DNA of 64,000 nt, taken from the NCBI RefSeq assembly GCF_009905375.1, contig NC_133653.1, positions 56,794,972 through 56,858,971 of the forward strand, given 5' to 3'. A program made the position numbers and the translations under genes. The stretch's first letter is position 1. Each line of letters begins with the position of its first letter. This DNA comes from Apium graveolens (taxonomy: Eukaryota; Streptophyta; Magnoliopsida; Apiales; Apiaceae). The notes below the pieces were generated by a model. It worked only from the letters and a program-made list of their open reading frames with translations, was not told the DNA's origin and searched no databases. This document shows, one piece after another, positions 8,550 to 20,065 of this stretch.

Positions 8550-10357
8550 TTCCAGCAAGGTCTGAAACCGTGGATCAGAGGGAAGGTAGCCATCTTTGAA
8601 TTGGATACCTATGCAGGAGTTGTACATAAGGCCATGATTGCAGAAACAGAGAGTGAGATGTCACAGTAGGAAAAGGAAAGTAAGAAGAGGAAGTTTGAAG
8701 GGAATGAAGGACAATCACAACCAGGAAAGTTTCCAAATTTTAAGAAGGGTAAGTTTCAGCCAGGGAGAAATTTTAACTTTAAGAGGCAAAATGCAGGCGA
8801 CGGAGGCCAGGGAAACCGTCCAGTCAATGTGAATCAGCCAAATCAGTTGAGGCTAACTTTTACAGATTGTCAGGTATGTGGGAAGAAACATGGAGGAGTC
8901 TGCAATAAGTTGAATGTGGTTTGTTTCAAGTGTAATCAGAAAGGGAACTATTCAAGGGAGTGTCGCAATCAGCCAGCGAGAGAGCCAGCAAACAAGGATC
9001 AGCCTATCCGAAATCCAACGGTTAAGGTTCCAGCTATTGGATTTACATGCTTTAAATGTGGGAAGCCAGGACACATAGCTAGGGATTGCAAGACACCATC
9101 CCCAGTCAGTAATGCATTGAGAATTATGGGATCTACCCCAGCAGTGAATAAGACTCCAAGGGCTAGAGTTTTTGATATGTCTATGAAAGACGCTATCCAG
9201 GATACAGATGTCGTGGCAGGTATGCTTAGTGTGAATTCTTTATGTGCCAAAGTGTTAATAGATTCGGGGGCAACTCGATCTTTTATTTCTCAGGATTTTG
9301 TTAGTAAGTTAAATTGTCCAGTTGAGTATTTAAATGAAATAATAACTGTGGAAGTAGCAAATCAAGAACGTATATCTATTAATCAAGTCTGTGGGAATTG
9401 TGAGATTGAGATTTCTGGTAGTAAATTTTGTGTAGATTTGATACCATTTAAGCTAGGAGAGTTTGACGTTATCTTAGGAATGGATTGGTTATCTAAGCAC
9501 GATGCCCAAATAGATTGTCGAAATAAGAAAGTAATGATAAAGATGCCAGACAAGAGAATAGTAACGTTTAAGGGTCAAAAGCAAGCAAAAAAATTCTTAA
9601 CGATGATTCAAGCCAAGAAGGTACTACGACAAGGATGCGAGCATTTCGTTGCTTATGTGATTGATAGAAGTCAGGAGCCAACAAAATTTGAAAATATTCC
9701 AGTAGTCAATGAATTTCCAGACGTGTTTCCCGATGAGTTACCAGGACTTCCTCTAGACAGAGAAATTGAGTTTACGATCGACTTAGCACCTGGAACGGAA
9801 CCGGTATCCAAGGCCCCATACAGAATGGCGCCCATTGAGATGAAGGAACTAGCAAAACAATTGCAAGAATTATTAGAGAAAGGAGTAATCAGACCCAGTG
9901 TATCCCCGTGGGGTACACCAGTACTATTTGTCAAGAAGAAGGATGGAAGCATGAGACTGTGCATCAACTATTGGGAGCTCAACAAGCTTACCATTAAGAA
10001 CAAGTATCCATTGCCAAGGATTGATGATTTGTTTGACCAATTGAAAGGAGCCAAGTAATTCTCCAAGATAGATTTGAGATCGGGATATCATCAACTAAAG
10101 ATTAAGCTAGAGGATATACCAAAGATAGCTTTCAGAACAAGGTATGGACATTATGAATTTTTAGGGATGCCTTTTGGATTAACCAATGCCCCGGCAGCAT
10201 TCATGGACCTGATGAACAAAATTTTCAAGAAATATTTGGATAAGTTTGTTATTGTGTTCATAGACGATATTTTGATTTATTCAAAGACAGAAGAGGATCT
10301 ACAGAACATTTGAGAACAGCTTTGGAGATTTTGAGAAAGAAAAAGTTATACGCTAAA
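8550..10357 (+). pseudogene. gag-pol: Element F gag-pol remnant (gag knuckles, protease, RT)
   Basis: Gag resumes at FQQGLKPWIRG, meets a TAG at 8668-8670, and is open again in the frame from 8829. Three Cys/His knuckles follow, then the protease [10 protein letters not shown] and the RT start. A TAA at 10056-10058 breaks the RT just before [12 protein letters not shown]. The frame continues through [12 protein letters not shown] and FIDDILIYS, then shifts near 10311, and is cut at 10357 by element A. One RT block reads CINYWELNK where D has CIDYRELNK, two transition-type changes. It is inactive. Confidence 0.85.
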
Positions 10358-10557
10358 TGTAACACCCCCATATCCGGGGTCGAGGATCCGGGTCGTCACG
10401 AGTTCCATTTCCCTTAATAAAACCCAATCTTAATAAACAATCAACTACTCTGTACTGTGACCCCACAATAAACACACACACCACAAGTTATAGTCTCAGA
10501 GATGAATATCAAAAATAACACGAGTCATTTTATTCCAAAATTATATGCCATTACACC

Positions 10558-10752
10558 TTAAAAGGGTTTCTGAATAGATTTACATTTCTTTGCCATTATT
10601 ACATTTAATAAAGATACATAAGTCTGGTACATCAAAAGTTGAAATCCTAGCCTATTGGTAGTTCCTACCTCAGCTACAGCGACATCAACGCCTATAGGAA
10701 ACTGCAGAACGTTTCCTATCCGCTCGCGAATTGGGAGCTTGGTCCTGTTCAT
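10558..10752 (-). CDS. A-type LTR short ORF, H3-tail-like start (K9 position is Glu)
   Basis: The ATG at 10752 follows AACAACAG and 9 nt. The peptide starts MNRTKLPIRERIG, so the RTK of the H3 tail is kept but the position equal to H3 Lys9 is Glu. The AG|GTAG donor-like site follows codon 28 (exon 10669-10761). Unspliced, the frame runs 64 codons. The predicted partner exon is not visible because E is inserted in A's interior before that point. Confidence 0.45.
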   Translation of the reverse strand: MNRTKLPIRERIGNVLQFPIGVDVAVAEVGTTNRLGFQLLMYQTYVSLLNVIMAKKCKSIQKPF

Positions 10753-12140
10753 CTTTTCTATCTGTTGTTGTGTGATGAAAGAAGAAATCAAGGGTGAGCA
10801 ACAAGCCCACCAAAATAATATGTATAATGATTAACAATATATGAGCATTCTCATAGTACTCATGAAAGTCTTGGTCAAGAAGAAATGAACCAAGCTGATA
10901 TCTTAACGCGACCAAGTCGCAAAATATTCAGTATATGTACATATATACTTTTCACAATCTTTGAAATCCTTTGACATGTATAATATACACAGAGTTCCAG
11001 TTTATAACTGTATAAAAATATCGTTGCAAGGTGATCTCATATATCCAACCTTGTCTCAACGTTTTTCTGAAAATCTTTGTCATGCATAAGCTAATCATTA
11101 ACTAGATATAAGTTTAAAAGATGAAGTTACAAGATACTCCAATATACTTATATCTTTTCCGAATACTACTTGAACTACCACCGTTCAAGTTATAATTAGT
11201 TTCAAAAGTTCATCAAAGTTCATCACACTGATGAGACTACAAGATAAGACTGGAATAGATTCAATCTTTGAAATATCATTATAAATAATGAAGTTACGAG
11301 ATACTTCATTAAGTCCTGATATATATATATACACCTATATATACATATACATTTCATACACTCCTTGAAAACCTCTGTTATGAAAATTATAAACAGAGTT
11401 GCAATATCCAATGAATTTGGAAAGGAGAAAACCTTGGCATAAACCTGATATCTTGCTGATCAGGCAAAGATACCAATAAGTAACATTTTCTACTAGTAGA
11501 TGGATGAATCCCCCACCGGTCATCACCCTGGCCACATAAGGACCTTGTGTTGGACCGCCACCCGGCCTCTTACGCGTTGATGGACTGCCACCCAGGCACT
11601 TACACTTTGATAGACCGTACCCCGGCCTGTCGCTTATGCCGACTCAATTAGATGGACTTACTTCCCGAACGTTGGGCAAGTAATCAAATTGTTTTCTCAA
11701 AACAGCAACCACGTTGCGAATATAAAATACACCACAGAGCCGGATCCCCCAGGTTTTGAGCGAGTATTTAAATCCCCTTCGAAAGGAAGATCTTAAATTT
11801 GAAAATGAGTTTTGGGATCCGCCCTAACTTTTAAAAATCATTTTGAAGACTCGAAAACATTTTTTTTAAGAATGTTTGGAGTAATGTTGATTTAATAAAA
11901 TAAATCAGTCCCAATATATTAGAAAATATTTAAATATTATTATTTAAATAATATTCCCATAAAGAATAATCTTTATAAAAATAATTGAAGTAGAAGTTTT
12001 AAAACTCATACTTGAAATGAATATTAATAACCAAAGATATACTTATATGAAAGTATGATCTTTATTTGAATAATCGAAAATAAGTTTGATTATCGAAACA
12101 TTATTCTTTAATAAAATAAAGAATATTATTTAGTAAATAA

Positions 12141-12588
12141 GCGGAGTCATAAGTCCTCGAATGAATATTCAAAATAATATTCATTAAATAAAATAAGCGG
12201 AGTCATAAGTCCTCGAATGAATATTCCAAATAATATTCATTAAATAAAATAAGCGGAGTCATAAGTCCTCGAATGAATATTCAAAATAATATTCATTAAA
12301 TAAAATAAGCGGAGTCATAAGTCCTCGAATGAATATTCCAAATAATATTCATTAAATAAAATAAGCGGAGTCATAAGTCCTCGAATGAATATTCCAAATA
12401 ATATTCATTAAATAAAATAAGCGGAGTCATAAGTCCTCGAATGAATATTCAAAATAATATTCATTAAATAAAATAAGCAGAGTCATAAGTCCTCGAATGA
12501 ATAATCCAAATAATATTCATTAAATAAAATAAGCGGAGTCATAAATCCTCGAATGAATATTCCAAATAATATTCATTAATAAAGTTAT
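12141..12588. repeat. 56-bp tandem array, 8 copies
   Basis: The marker GCGGAGTCATAA starts at 12141, 12197, 12253, 12309, 12365, 12421, 12477 (GCAG) and 12533, an exact 56-nt period. Each unit holds a near-palindrome built on GAATATTC and AATATTC. Sister LTRs carry only three to five less regular units at the same place. Confidence 0.92.
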
Positions 12589-12634
12589 CGAATAAAACTT
12601 ATTCGATTAATAGTTTTGAAAACTATATCTATAT

Positions 12635-12666
<32 letters not shown>

Positions 12667-12953
12667 TATTCTCGGGAACATCGACTCGCGGTTTAGAAAA
12701 ATGTTCACCTTTGGGTCCCATATACTAAGGGTAAACGCCACTACTGCTTATCTCTAACATAGGTATTATGCAACTAATAAGCATTTAAACCAACAGATAT
12801 ATAAATCAAGAATATGAAACAGGCATGCATATATACCATATCACATGCTACAATATATCGCAAGAATTTGCTAATAACAAATATGCATTTATCACAAGAT
12901 CATGCATATACACATATACATCATAACAACAGTTATACGGGTAGAAAACTTGC

Positions 12954-12998
12954 CTGAGCGACTGGGGGTTATAAATGGTTTGGGGCGAGTCTAGTAAC
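12954..12998 (-). other. Predicted 45-bp non-coding exon in A LTR
   Basis: On the minus strand GTTGTTTATAG precedes it and CGCTCAG|GCAAGT ends it, an acceptor and a GC-type donor. It contains no ATG. The same 45-bp block with both signals is present in all A-, B-, C- and E-type LTRs here. Confidence 0.5.
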
Positions 12999-14703
12999 CT
13001 ATAAACAACATATAAGTTGGAATTAAACCAAAGTCACTTGTAAATCTATACTTTAACCAAATTAGACTGTAACGCTCGTTTTGCGCTTACTGATTCTCTT
13101 AAGTCGCTCGAGTACCCTCGGCTCCACCATTTTTAATAAATTAACCATTACGGGTTTTAAGGTGATTCTTTCGCGAGTACCTTACCAACTGCCTAATCCA
13201 ATTTACATAAATGTTTCATACCCCAATTAGTCATTTAAGGTCCTTAACCAAGGTTTCAAAGTAAGGCTAGGGGTAATGGTTCGGTCGCGAAACACCGTTA
13301 CTTAAAATGGTCGTTTCTCCTAAACCGTACATCGGAATCAAACGAACTACATATCAAAACGAAGCTCGTAACATGAACTATCTAATCATGGCAATGGTCA
13401 AAACCTAACAGGGAGTTCTCGGGTCCTGATGTTAAGAGCAAAAACAGTCTAAAGTAAATCGGACATTACGACGGTTATATTTACGCGATTTCCCAAATTT
13501 TTACCATTCCAAATCATATCAATCCAACTACCAATCAACAACAACTCAAGATACACATCAATGCTACTGATTTCAGTCATAATAAGCTCAAGGATCTCAA
13601 TCCAATCATATATTATAACATCTCCAAATTCAACTAAACTACTTAACAATTAAGCTCGAATCATGCTTATCATTCAAATTACTACTCCTCCATCCAAACC
13701 ATCTCCAAACTTCAACATTCAAACTTATTACTAAAGGGTGTGAAGATTTATACCTTTCTTAGAGGGTGGAAAGTTACTAGGAAGCCTTATGGAGCCTCCT
13801 ACAAGCTTGATCTTTCCAAAGAAATCAAGAACACAAAGTTAGGCTTTAAAGTTTCTAAAAGTCCGATTGAAATAACTGTAAACATGAGGGTCTTACCATG
13901 CTGATTTGGACGAGACTTGTGAACAAGAGTTGTAGGGCATCTCAATACCTTTCCGACGAGCTATAGAACACAACATTTGAGTGAGTATTGAGGGAGATAT
14001 GGCAGTTTGAAGTTGCTGTGTTTATTTTGGCTGAGAGCTTGATGAAGAAAAGGGAAGAGCTTTTGTGTTTTTTGTGATTTGTTTTGATTTGTCTTGGTTG
14101 TTTTTGTTTTGTTTTTGGTTAATTACCTTTCTAACCTTGAACTTTGTGTGGTTTTAAATCAACCACATCTCCTTTCCCTTATGTCATGCTTATGTCATGC
14201 TTATGATGTCATCATCCCTTACTTGCCCTCTTCTTATTGGTTGGATGACTCATCATCCCTAACCTCCTTGATTAACTTCCTAATTGTTTGCCTAATGACC
14301 GCTGATCTGTTATACGGTTCGCTTAACTTTCGTTCTCGTTTCTCGTTTGCGGGATCATACCCGGGATCTTATTACCTGGGTTTCCTTAACCTTTCTCAAT
14401 ACATTGTAATCCTTTTATGATCCTCTCTTATAATCCTTTATTTTAAATCCTTTTTATCCTGTTACCTTATACTCAATTCTTTCCGTATCTAGTGGATTTC
14501 CGGGAAAAATCAAAGTGTTCGGATTTGGATTCTGACGATCTTTACATACACTTATATCCCATATAAAGTACTAATAAGATCTCAGAAGATCAATAAAAGA
14601 ACCCCTACATAGCGTGACATGAAAAGTTTTCTCATTCAGCATAATCAGCAAAAACACTATTCATAAGGGTTACAAAAAAATTTAAAATTTTGGGGTTATT
14701 ACA

Positions 14704-16631
14704 GTCTCCCCTCCTTAAAAGGATTCCGTCCCGGAATCAGATAGAAAATGAATAGGGATACTCTCTTAGCATTGCACTTTCTAACTCTCACTTAATTTTC
14801 CCTCATTGGGGTTCTACCATCAAACTCTGACTAGTTTGATAACCCTTACTGGTTGCTCCATATAGGTCAAGTCTGGTTGCATCTCTATGTGCTCATATGC
14901 TAACTTCTCAATACGTCTTACTATATCCAAGGGAATACCTATAACAGCACTAGGTCCCCTACTTCCTATTCCTTGTCCTTTCGTGTCAAATCAACATATT
15001 TATCATGTCCATCTTGAGCTACTACCAGCCGTCCTCTGATTAGATCTATCATATCCTTGGTCCTTTGGACCACTGCTGGTCCGAGCATCTTGCGCTCTAC
15101 AACTTCATCCTAACATAAGGGAGATCGACATTTTCTTCCCTCAAAGATCTCATAAGATGACATCTCGATACCTGACATACGATCTATTATCGTGAGAAAA
15201 CTCAATCCGTGTTAAGTGATCATTCCAAATTCTTTCAAGTCTATTGCACAGACTCTCATTATAGCTTTTAGCATTAGAGCTTTTGCTTCTCAATACCCAT
15301 TCTTTTCCAGTTCGTAATCGCTACTACCTTCCGTTCCTAATATTATGCTGGTTACACTTTTGCTCGTTAGCGTTCTATAACCTTTTAATAAATGCGTCAA
15401 ACTTAGTATCATGAACGTGTTTCCATTCCGAATACCACCATAACTTTACTACTCCTTTTTCGGCTGCTTCTATCTTTGGAAGCTTGATCAATCATATAGA
15501 AGTAAAGGAATTTGTTGAGAGATCACTATGATCATGAACACTTGTTATATCGTATAGTTAGTACAGAAGGTGGCCAGCCTTTAGTACTTGACAAGCAATT
15601 AAACAATAGATGGTATCCTACTAGGCTTCTATCACACAGATAGATAGTCATTCGGCAATACCTCCCCTTCCGGAAGGGTTGTTCTTCTCAGCTTACATGA
15701 AATGAAAAGAAGAGAAAAGAACAAACTGAAGAGAATTATATATTCGTAAAAAAATTTTATTGCCATAAAATATCTGGCTTGGAATCTACCTCTGAACTAT
15801 AGAGGTTTGTCATAGGAGAACAAAACATATATGTATTTATATCAACATCAAGTATTATAGCATCGTATTTCACATGCCTAAATATTTTTGCTATTCCGTC
15901 CATCATTCTATGGACCCATGCTCTTCCTCGAGCTTATACACAATCACCTTTGAAACTCCCTCGATATCGAAAATCGAATCTGGGATCTCATTCTAGACAT
16001 CATCATTACTAAAATTCTATGCTTGCACCGTAACCTTCCTCATATAGTAATACGACTCTCTTTTCATAAGAGGGAATAAATATTCAATAGGTAGATACTC
16101 TACTTAATTAGTCTATCAATGATAACTTATACACTACCACGACCCGATTAGTGGTACTCAATCTCAACATCCATTCCAATACAACTCTCACGGTTGTAAT
16201 CAGCTCATTACTCGCAGAATCATTGCTGCATTACTATGGTCCACTACTGACCTACTGTCGTCATTCACGTTCCATGAAATCTTAATATCTAACCATACGG
16301 AGTCCATACATGTCGTATCAAATCCTTCTAAGGAGGTAACATAATCACCATTCCTGATTCATGAAGAACACTCCTGATCCTGACATACATACATGACATG
16401 AAGCAGATAAAATTGCAGAAGAGTTTCACTCAAAGCAACGATAGCAGGTTAATACCATTCTTAATCATATGCCTTCGATAGAAGACTTAACTCAAAGGTT
16501 CGTTTAGTCCTTTTGAAACATGGTCCAGGCTCATTCTCAAGATAGTACCTTCTAAGATAGATAGCCCGCCCATGGCGATTACACAAATTAAACCTTTACC
16601 AAACTACTATTACGGTTGGGTATTGCACAGT
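14704..16631 (-). pseudogene. Element A interior, piece 1: purine tract and decayed pol 3' end
   Basis: The piece starts with the complement of the polypurine tract (minus strand CCTTTTAAGGAGGGGAGAC, ending at 14704). Minus-strand integrase C-terminal remnants lie at about 14900-15300 and match B's better-kept copy at 34870-35560. The rest is AT-rich, has no open frame, and parallels the same part of B and C. ACAGT at 16627-16631 is B's target duplication. Confidence 0.7.
16627..16631. repeat. Target-site duplication of B, left copy (ACAGT)
   Basis: ACAGT directly precedes B's TGTAAC terminus and is repeated at 44567-44571 after its other end. Confidence 0.95.
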
Positions 16632-16923
16632 TGTAACACCCCCAGATCCGGGGTCGGGAATCCGGGTTGTCACGGTCTTTCTTTCCACAATATCACTTCA
16701 CTTAATTAATAATAAATAACCTCATGCTGTGACCCCATACTAACACACACCACAACCCGTTATAGTCTCAGAGATGAAATTGAAATAAATACAAGTCTTT
16801 GAATCCACCATTTAACAGTTATTACAACCCAAAATGATTACTTGATAAATTTACAGTTAATTGCCATTATCTGCCACAAGTTATAATTATACATAATTGA
16901 TTCTCAAAAGTAGATGGTCTGAT

Positions 16924-17025
16924 CTACAATAGATCTACCTCTGCAGCTATAGCAGCTACAACATCAACGGGAAGACGCGGGACGCTTCCCACGCGCTTGC
17001 GCTGGGTCTGCTGGAGTCTGGCCAT
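16924..17025 (-). CDS. B-type LTR short ORF, H3-tail-like start (left LTR)
   Basis: The ATG at 17025 follows AACAACAG plus 9 nt. The peptide is 33 codons and starts MARLQQTQRKRVG. Against the H3 start MARTKQTARKSTG this matches A1, R2, Q5, T6, R8, K9 and G12. A GAG|GTAGAT donor-like site follows codon 29 (exon 16939-17034). Upstream on the minus strand are GCTCAC and a pyrimidine run, as in a 3' splice site. Confidence 0.5.
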   Translation of the reverse strand: MARLQQTQRKRVGSVPRLPVDVVAAIAAEVDLL

Positions 17026-17931
17026 CTTTCCTAACTGTTGTTGTGTGATGAAAGAAGAAAGCAAGGGTGAGCAGCAAGCCCACCAAAATAATATGTATAA
17101 TGATTTACAATATATGAGCCTACTCATAATACTCATGAAAGTCTTGGTCAAAAGAAATGAACCAAGTTTGATATCTTAATGCGATGAAGTCGCAAAATAT
17201 TCAGTATATATACATATATACTTTTCAAAATATTGGAAGTCCTCTTCCATGCATAATATACACAAAGTCTCAGTGTATAACTGTATATAAAAAAAATATC
17301 GTTGCAAGGTGATCTCATATATCTAACCTTGTCTCAACGTTTTTCTGAAAATCTTTGTCATTCATAAGACAATTATTAATTAGATATAAGTTTAAAAGAT
17401 GAAGTTACAAGATACCCCAATATACTTATATCTTTCCCAAATACTACTTGAACTACCACCGTTCAAGTTATAATTAGTCTCAAAAGTTCATCCCACTGAT
17501 GAGACCACAAGATAAGACTTGAATAGATTCAATCTTTGAAATTTTATTAAAGGAAATGAAGTTAGGATATACTTCATTAAGTTCTGATATATATATATAT
17601 ATATATATATATCCACATATACATCTTCTTTATACATTTCCTGAAAACCTCTGTCATGTAAAGTATGAACAGAGTTGCAATATCCAATAAATTTGGAAGG
17701 AAAAGAATTTTGGCATAAACCAGATATCTTACTGATCAGGCAAAGATACCAATAAGTAACCTTTTCTACTAGTAGATGGATGAATCCCCCACCGGTCATC
17801 ACCCTGGCCTCATAAGGACCTTGTGCTGGACCGCCACCCGGCCTCTTACGCGTTGATGGACTGCCACCCAGCCACTTACACAATAATAGACCGTACCCCG
17901 ACCTGTCACTTATGCCGACTCAATTAGATGG

Positions 17932-17936
17932 GCTTA
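17932..17936. repeat. Target-site duplication of C, left copy (GCTTA)
   Basis: GCTTA immediately precedes C's TGTAATAACCCC and recurs at 31835-31839. The uninterrupted target is seen in B's right LTR near 41640. Confidence 0.95.
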
Positions 17937-19685
17937 TGTAATAACCCCAATTTTTGGAAAATTTTTGAAACCCTTATGAATAGTGTTTTTGCTGAATGAG
18001 AAAACTTTTCGTGCCACACTATGTAGGGGTTCTGATATGGATATTCTGAGATTTTATTAGTACTTTATATGGGATATAAGTGTATGTAAAGATCGTCAGA
18101 ATCCAAATCCGAACACTTTAGTTTTTCCCGGAAATCCACAAGATACGGAGAGAATTGAGTATAAGGTAACAGGATAAAAAGGATTTAAATTAAGGATTAT
18201 ATTAGAGGATCATAAAAAGGAATATAATGTATTGAGAAAGGTTAAGGGAACCTAAGTAATAAGATCCCGGGTATGATCCTTCAAACGATAAACGAGAACG
18301 AAAGTTAAGCGAACTGTATAACAGATCAGCGGTCATTAGGCAAACGATTAGGAAGTTAATCAAATGGATTAATGGGAATGATGTCATCCAACCAATAGAA
18401 AGAAGACAAGGAAGGAAGGATGACATCATGAGGATGAGGTAAGCATGACATGGGAAGGAAGGAGGTGTGGTTGAATAAGGACCACACAAATTCAAGGGCA
18501 AGGTAGTAATTTGCTAAATCAAATACAAATCAAGCCAACCAAGCTAGCAAAATCATTTCATCAAAAATCAAAAACAACCAAGGCATTTGTTCTTCATATT
18601 AGCTCTCGGCTTTTTACACTTTTAAAGGCTAGATTTTTCAAAAATCAAGATCCAAGCATCCTAAATTGGTAAGAAAATTCCCTAATCATCTTTATGCTTA
18701 GTTATGGCTATATCATGAGTTTAAGCCATTAATTCTTTCTCTAACTTCTTCATTTAATCAAGGAAGAAGACAATGAATAGTGTTTTCAAGTTTTTAACTT
18801 GAACTTTTTCTTGTTTTTCTTGAAGATCCAAGCTTTCCTAAGGCTTCTCAAAGCTTCTTAAGGCTTCCTAGCTCCACCCACCACTTCAAGGAAGGTATAC
18901 CATTTCCAAACCCTAGGTTCATATATATTATAAGGTGATTTTGAGTAGTGGGTTGATATTGTAACTTGTTGTTATGATTTAGAGTTTGAGATTTGGTATG
19001 GTAGTGAATGGAATGGTAATTATTGTGGTTTTGATTTAAAAGAACTTAAGAATGATTAAAGTAAAGTTTAAGCATAAGTATGAATGGTTAAATTGAATTG
19101 GTTGGGGTTGTTATGATATGATAAGGATGGAGGATGGTTGTATGTTGGATTTGAGGTTGATTTGGGTTGTTTGTGAATGGGTTAAAATTTGGAAATCACG
19201 TAAACATAGCCGTCGTAACGTCCGATTTTCTTTGGACTGTTTTTGTGCATAGCATTAGGACCCGAGAACCCCCTGCTAGATTGTGACCACTGCCATGTTT
19301 AGATAGCTCATGTTACGAGCTTCGTTTTGATATGTAGTTCGTCCGATTCCGATTTACGGTTTAGGAGAAACGACCGTTTCAAGTAACGGCGTTTCGCGGA
19401 CGAAACTTTTTCCCTCGCCTTACTTTGAAATGTAGGTTAAAGACCAAAAAGGGTTAATTAATGCATGAAACATTTATGGTAAGTGTTTTAGGCAATTGGT
19501 AAGTCACTCGAGAAGGAATCGCTTTAAAACTCGTAAAGGTTAAATTATTAAAAATGGTGGAGCCGAGGATACCCGAGTGACTTAAGCGAATCAGTGAGCG
19601 CAAAACAAGCGTTAGAGTCTAAGTTAGTTAAAGTATAGATTTACAAGTGACTTTGGTTTAATTCCAACTTACTTGTTGTTTATAG

Positions 19686-19730
19686 GTTACCAGACTCGTC
19701 CCGAGCCATTCGTAACCCCCAGTCGCTCAG
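19686..19730 (+). other. Predicted 45-bp non-coding exon in C 5' LTR
   Basis: CTTACTTGTTGTTTATAG (branch-like CTTAC, T-rich, AG) lies just upstream. The block ends CGCTCAG|GCAAGT, matching the strong consensus of GC-AG intron donors. It lacks ATG, so the H3-like ATG downstream could be the first start codon of a spliced mRNA. Confidence 0.5.
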
Positions 19731-20033
19731 GCAAGTTTTCTACCCGTTATACTGTTGTTGTGATGTAAATATATGTATATGCATTATCTTGTGATATTGC
19801 ATGATTGTTATTAGCAAATTTTGCAATATATTGGAGTATGCTAATATGGTATATATGCATGTCTGTTTCATAATCTGATTATCTATCTGTTGATTTCAAT
19901 GCTTATAGTTGCATAATACCTATGCTAGAGGATAGCGGTATCTTGCATATACCCTTAGTATAGGGACCCAAAGGTGAAAATATTTTCTAAAACCGGGAGT
20001 CGAGGATCCCGAGTAGATTTTATATGGATATGG

Positions 20034-20065
<32 letters not shown>

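Larger units (their letters stand above)
6750..10357 (+). mobile_element. Element F: decayed Ty3/gypsy retrotransposon, interrupted at 10357
   Basis: The parts are a 5'-truncated LTR ending GGGGCGCTACA at 8265, a primer binding site, a second LTR-end fragment, and gag-pol remnants on the plus strand up to the RT domain. The coding part resembles the intact D polyprotein in this window (same knuckle, protease and RT blocks). The sequence stops abruptly at 10357, where element A's LTR begins. The rest of pol should lie beyond A's right end, outside the window. The left boundary near 6750 is approximate. Confidence 0.8.
10358..14703 (-). repeat. Element A left LTR (4346 bp)
   Basis: It runs TGTAACACCCCC ... 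GGGGTTATTACA on the plus strand and is followed at once by the purine tract complement. It holds no conventional gene. Contents in plus order are the H3-like exon (10669-10761), a GC-rich island (about 11500-11660), a 56-bp tandem array (12141-12588), a TA microsatellite (about 12630-12665) and the 45-bp exon-like block (12954-12998). The array makes it about 130 bp longer than sister LTRs. Confidence 0.9.
16632..17936 (-). repeat. Element B left LTR, outer part
   Basis: It begins TGTAACACCCCCAG and stops at GGGCTTA where C is inserted. It contains the B-type H3-like ORF, a TA microsatellite (about 17588-17612) and the GC-rich island (about 17780-17930). It continues at 31840. Confidence 0.92.

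Noticed and set aside
16632..17936. Solo or truncated LTR
   Set aside because: The remainder of the same LTR resumes at 31840 after element C, with the GCTTA duplication on both sides.
18202..18501. Open frame MPLNLCGPY..., also at 27967-28266 and 63293-63607
   Set aside because: It is antisense to the LTR 5' end, has no domain, and its recurrence follows LTR copies.
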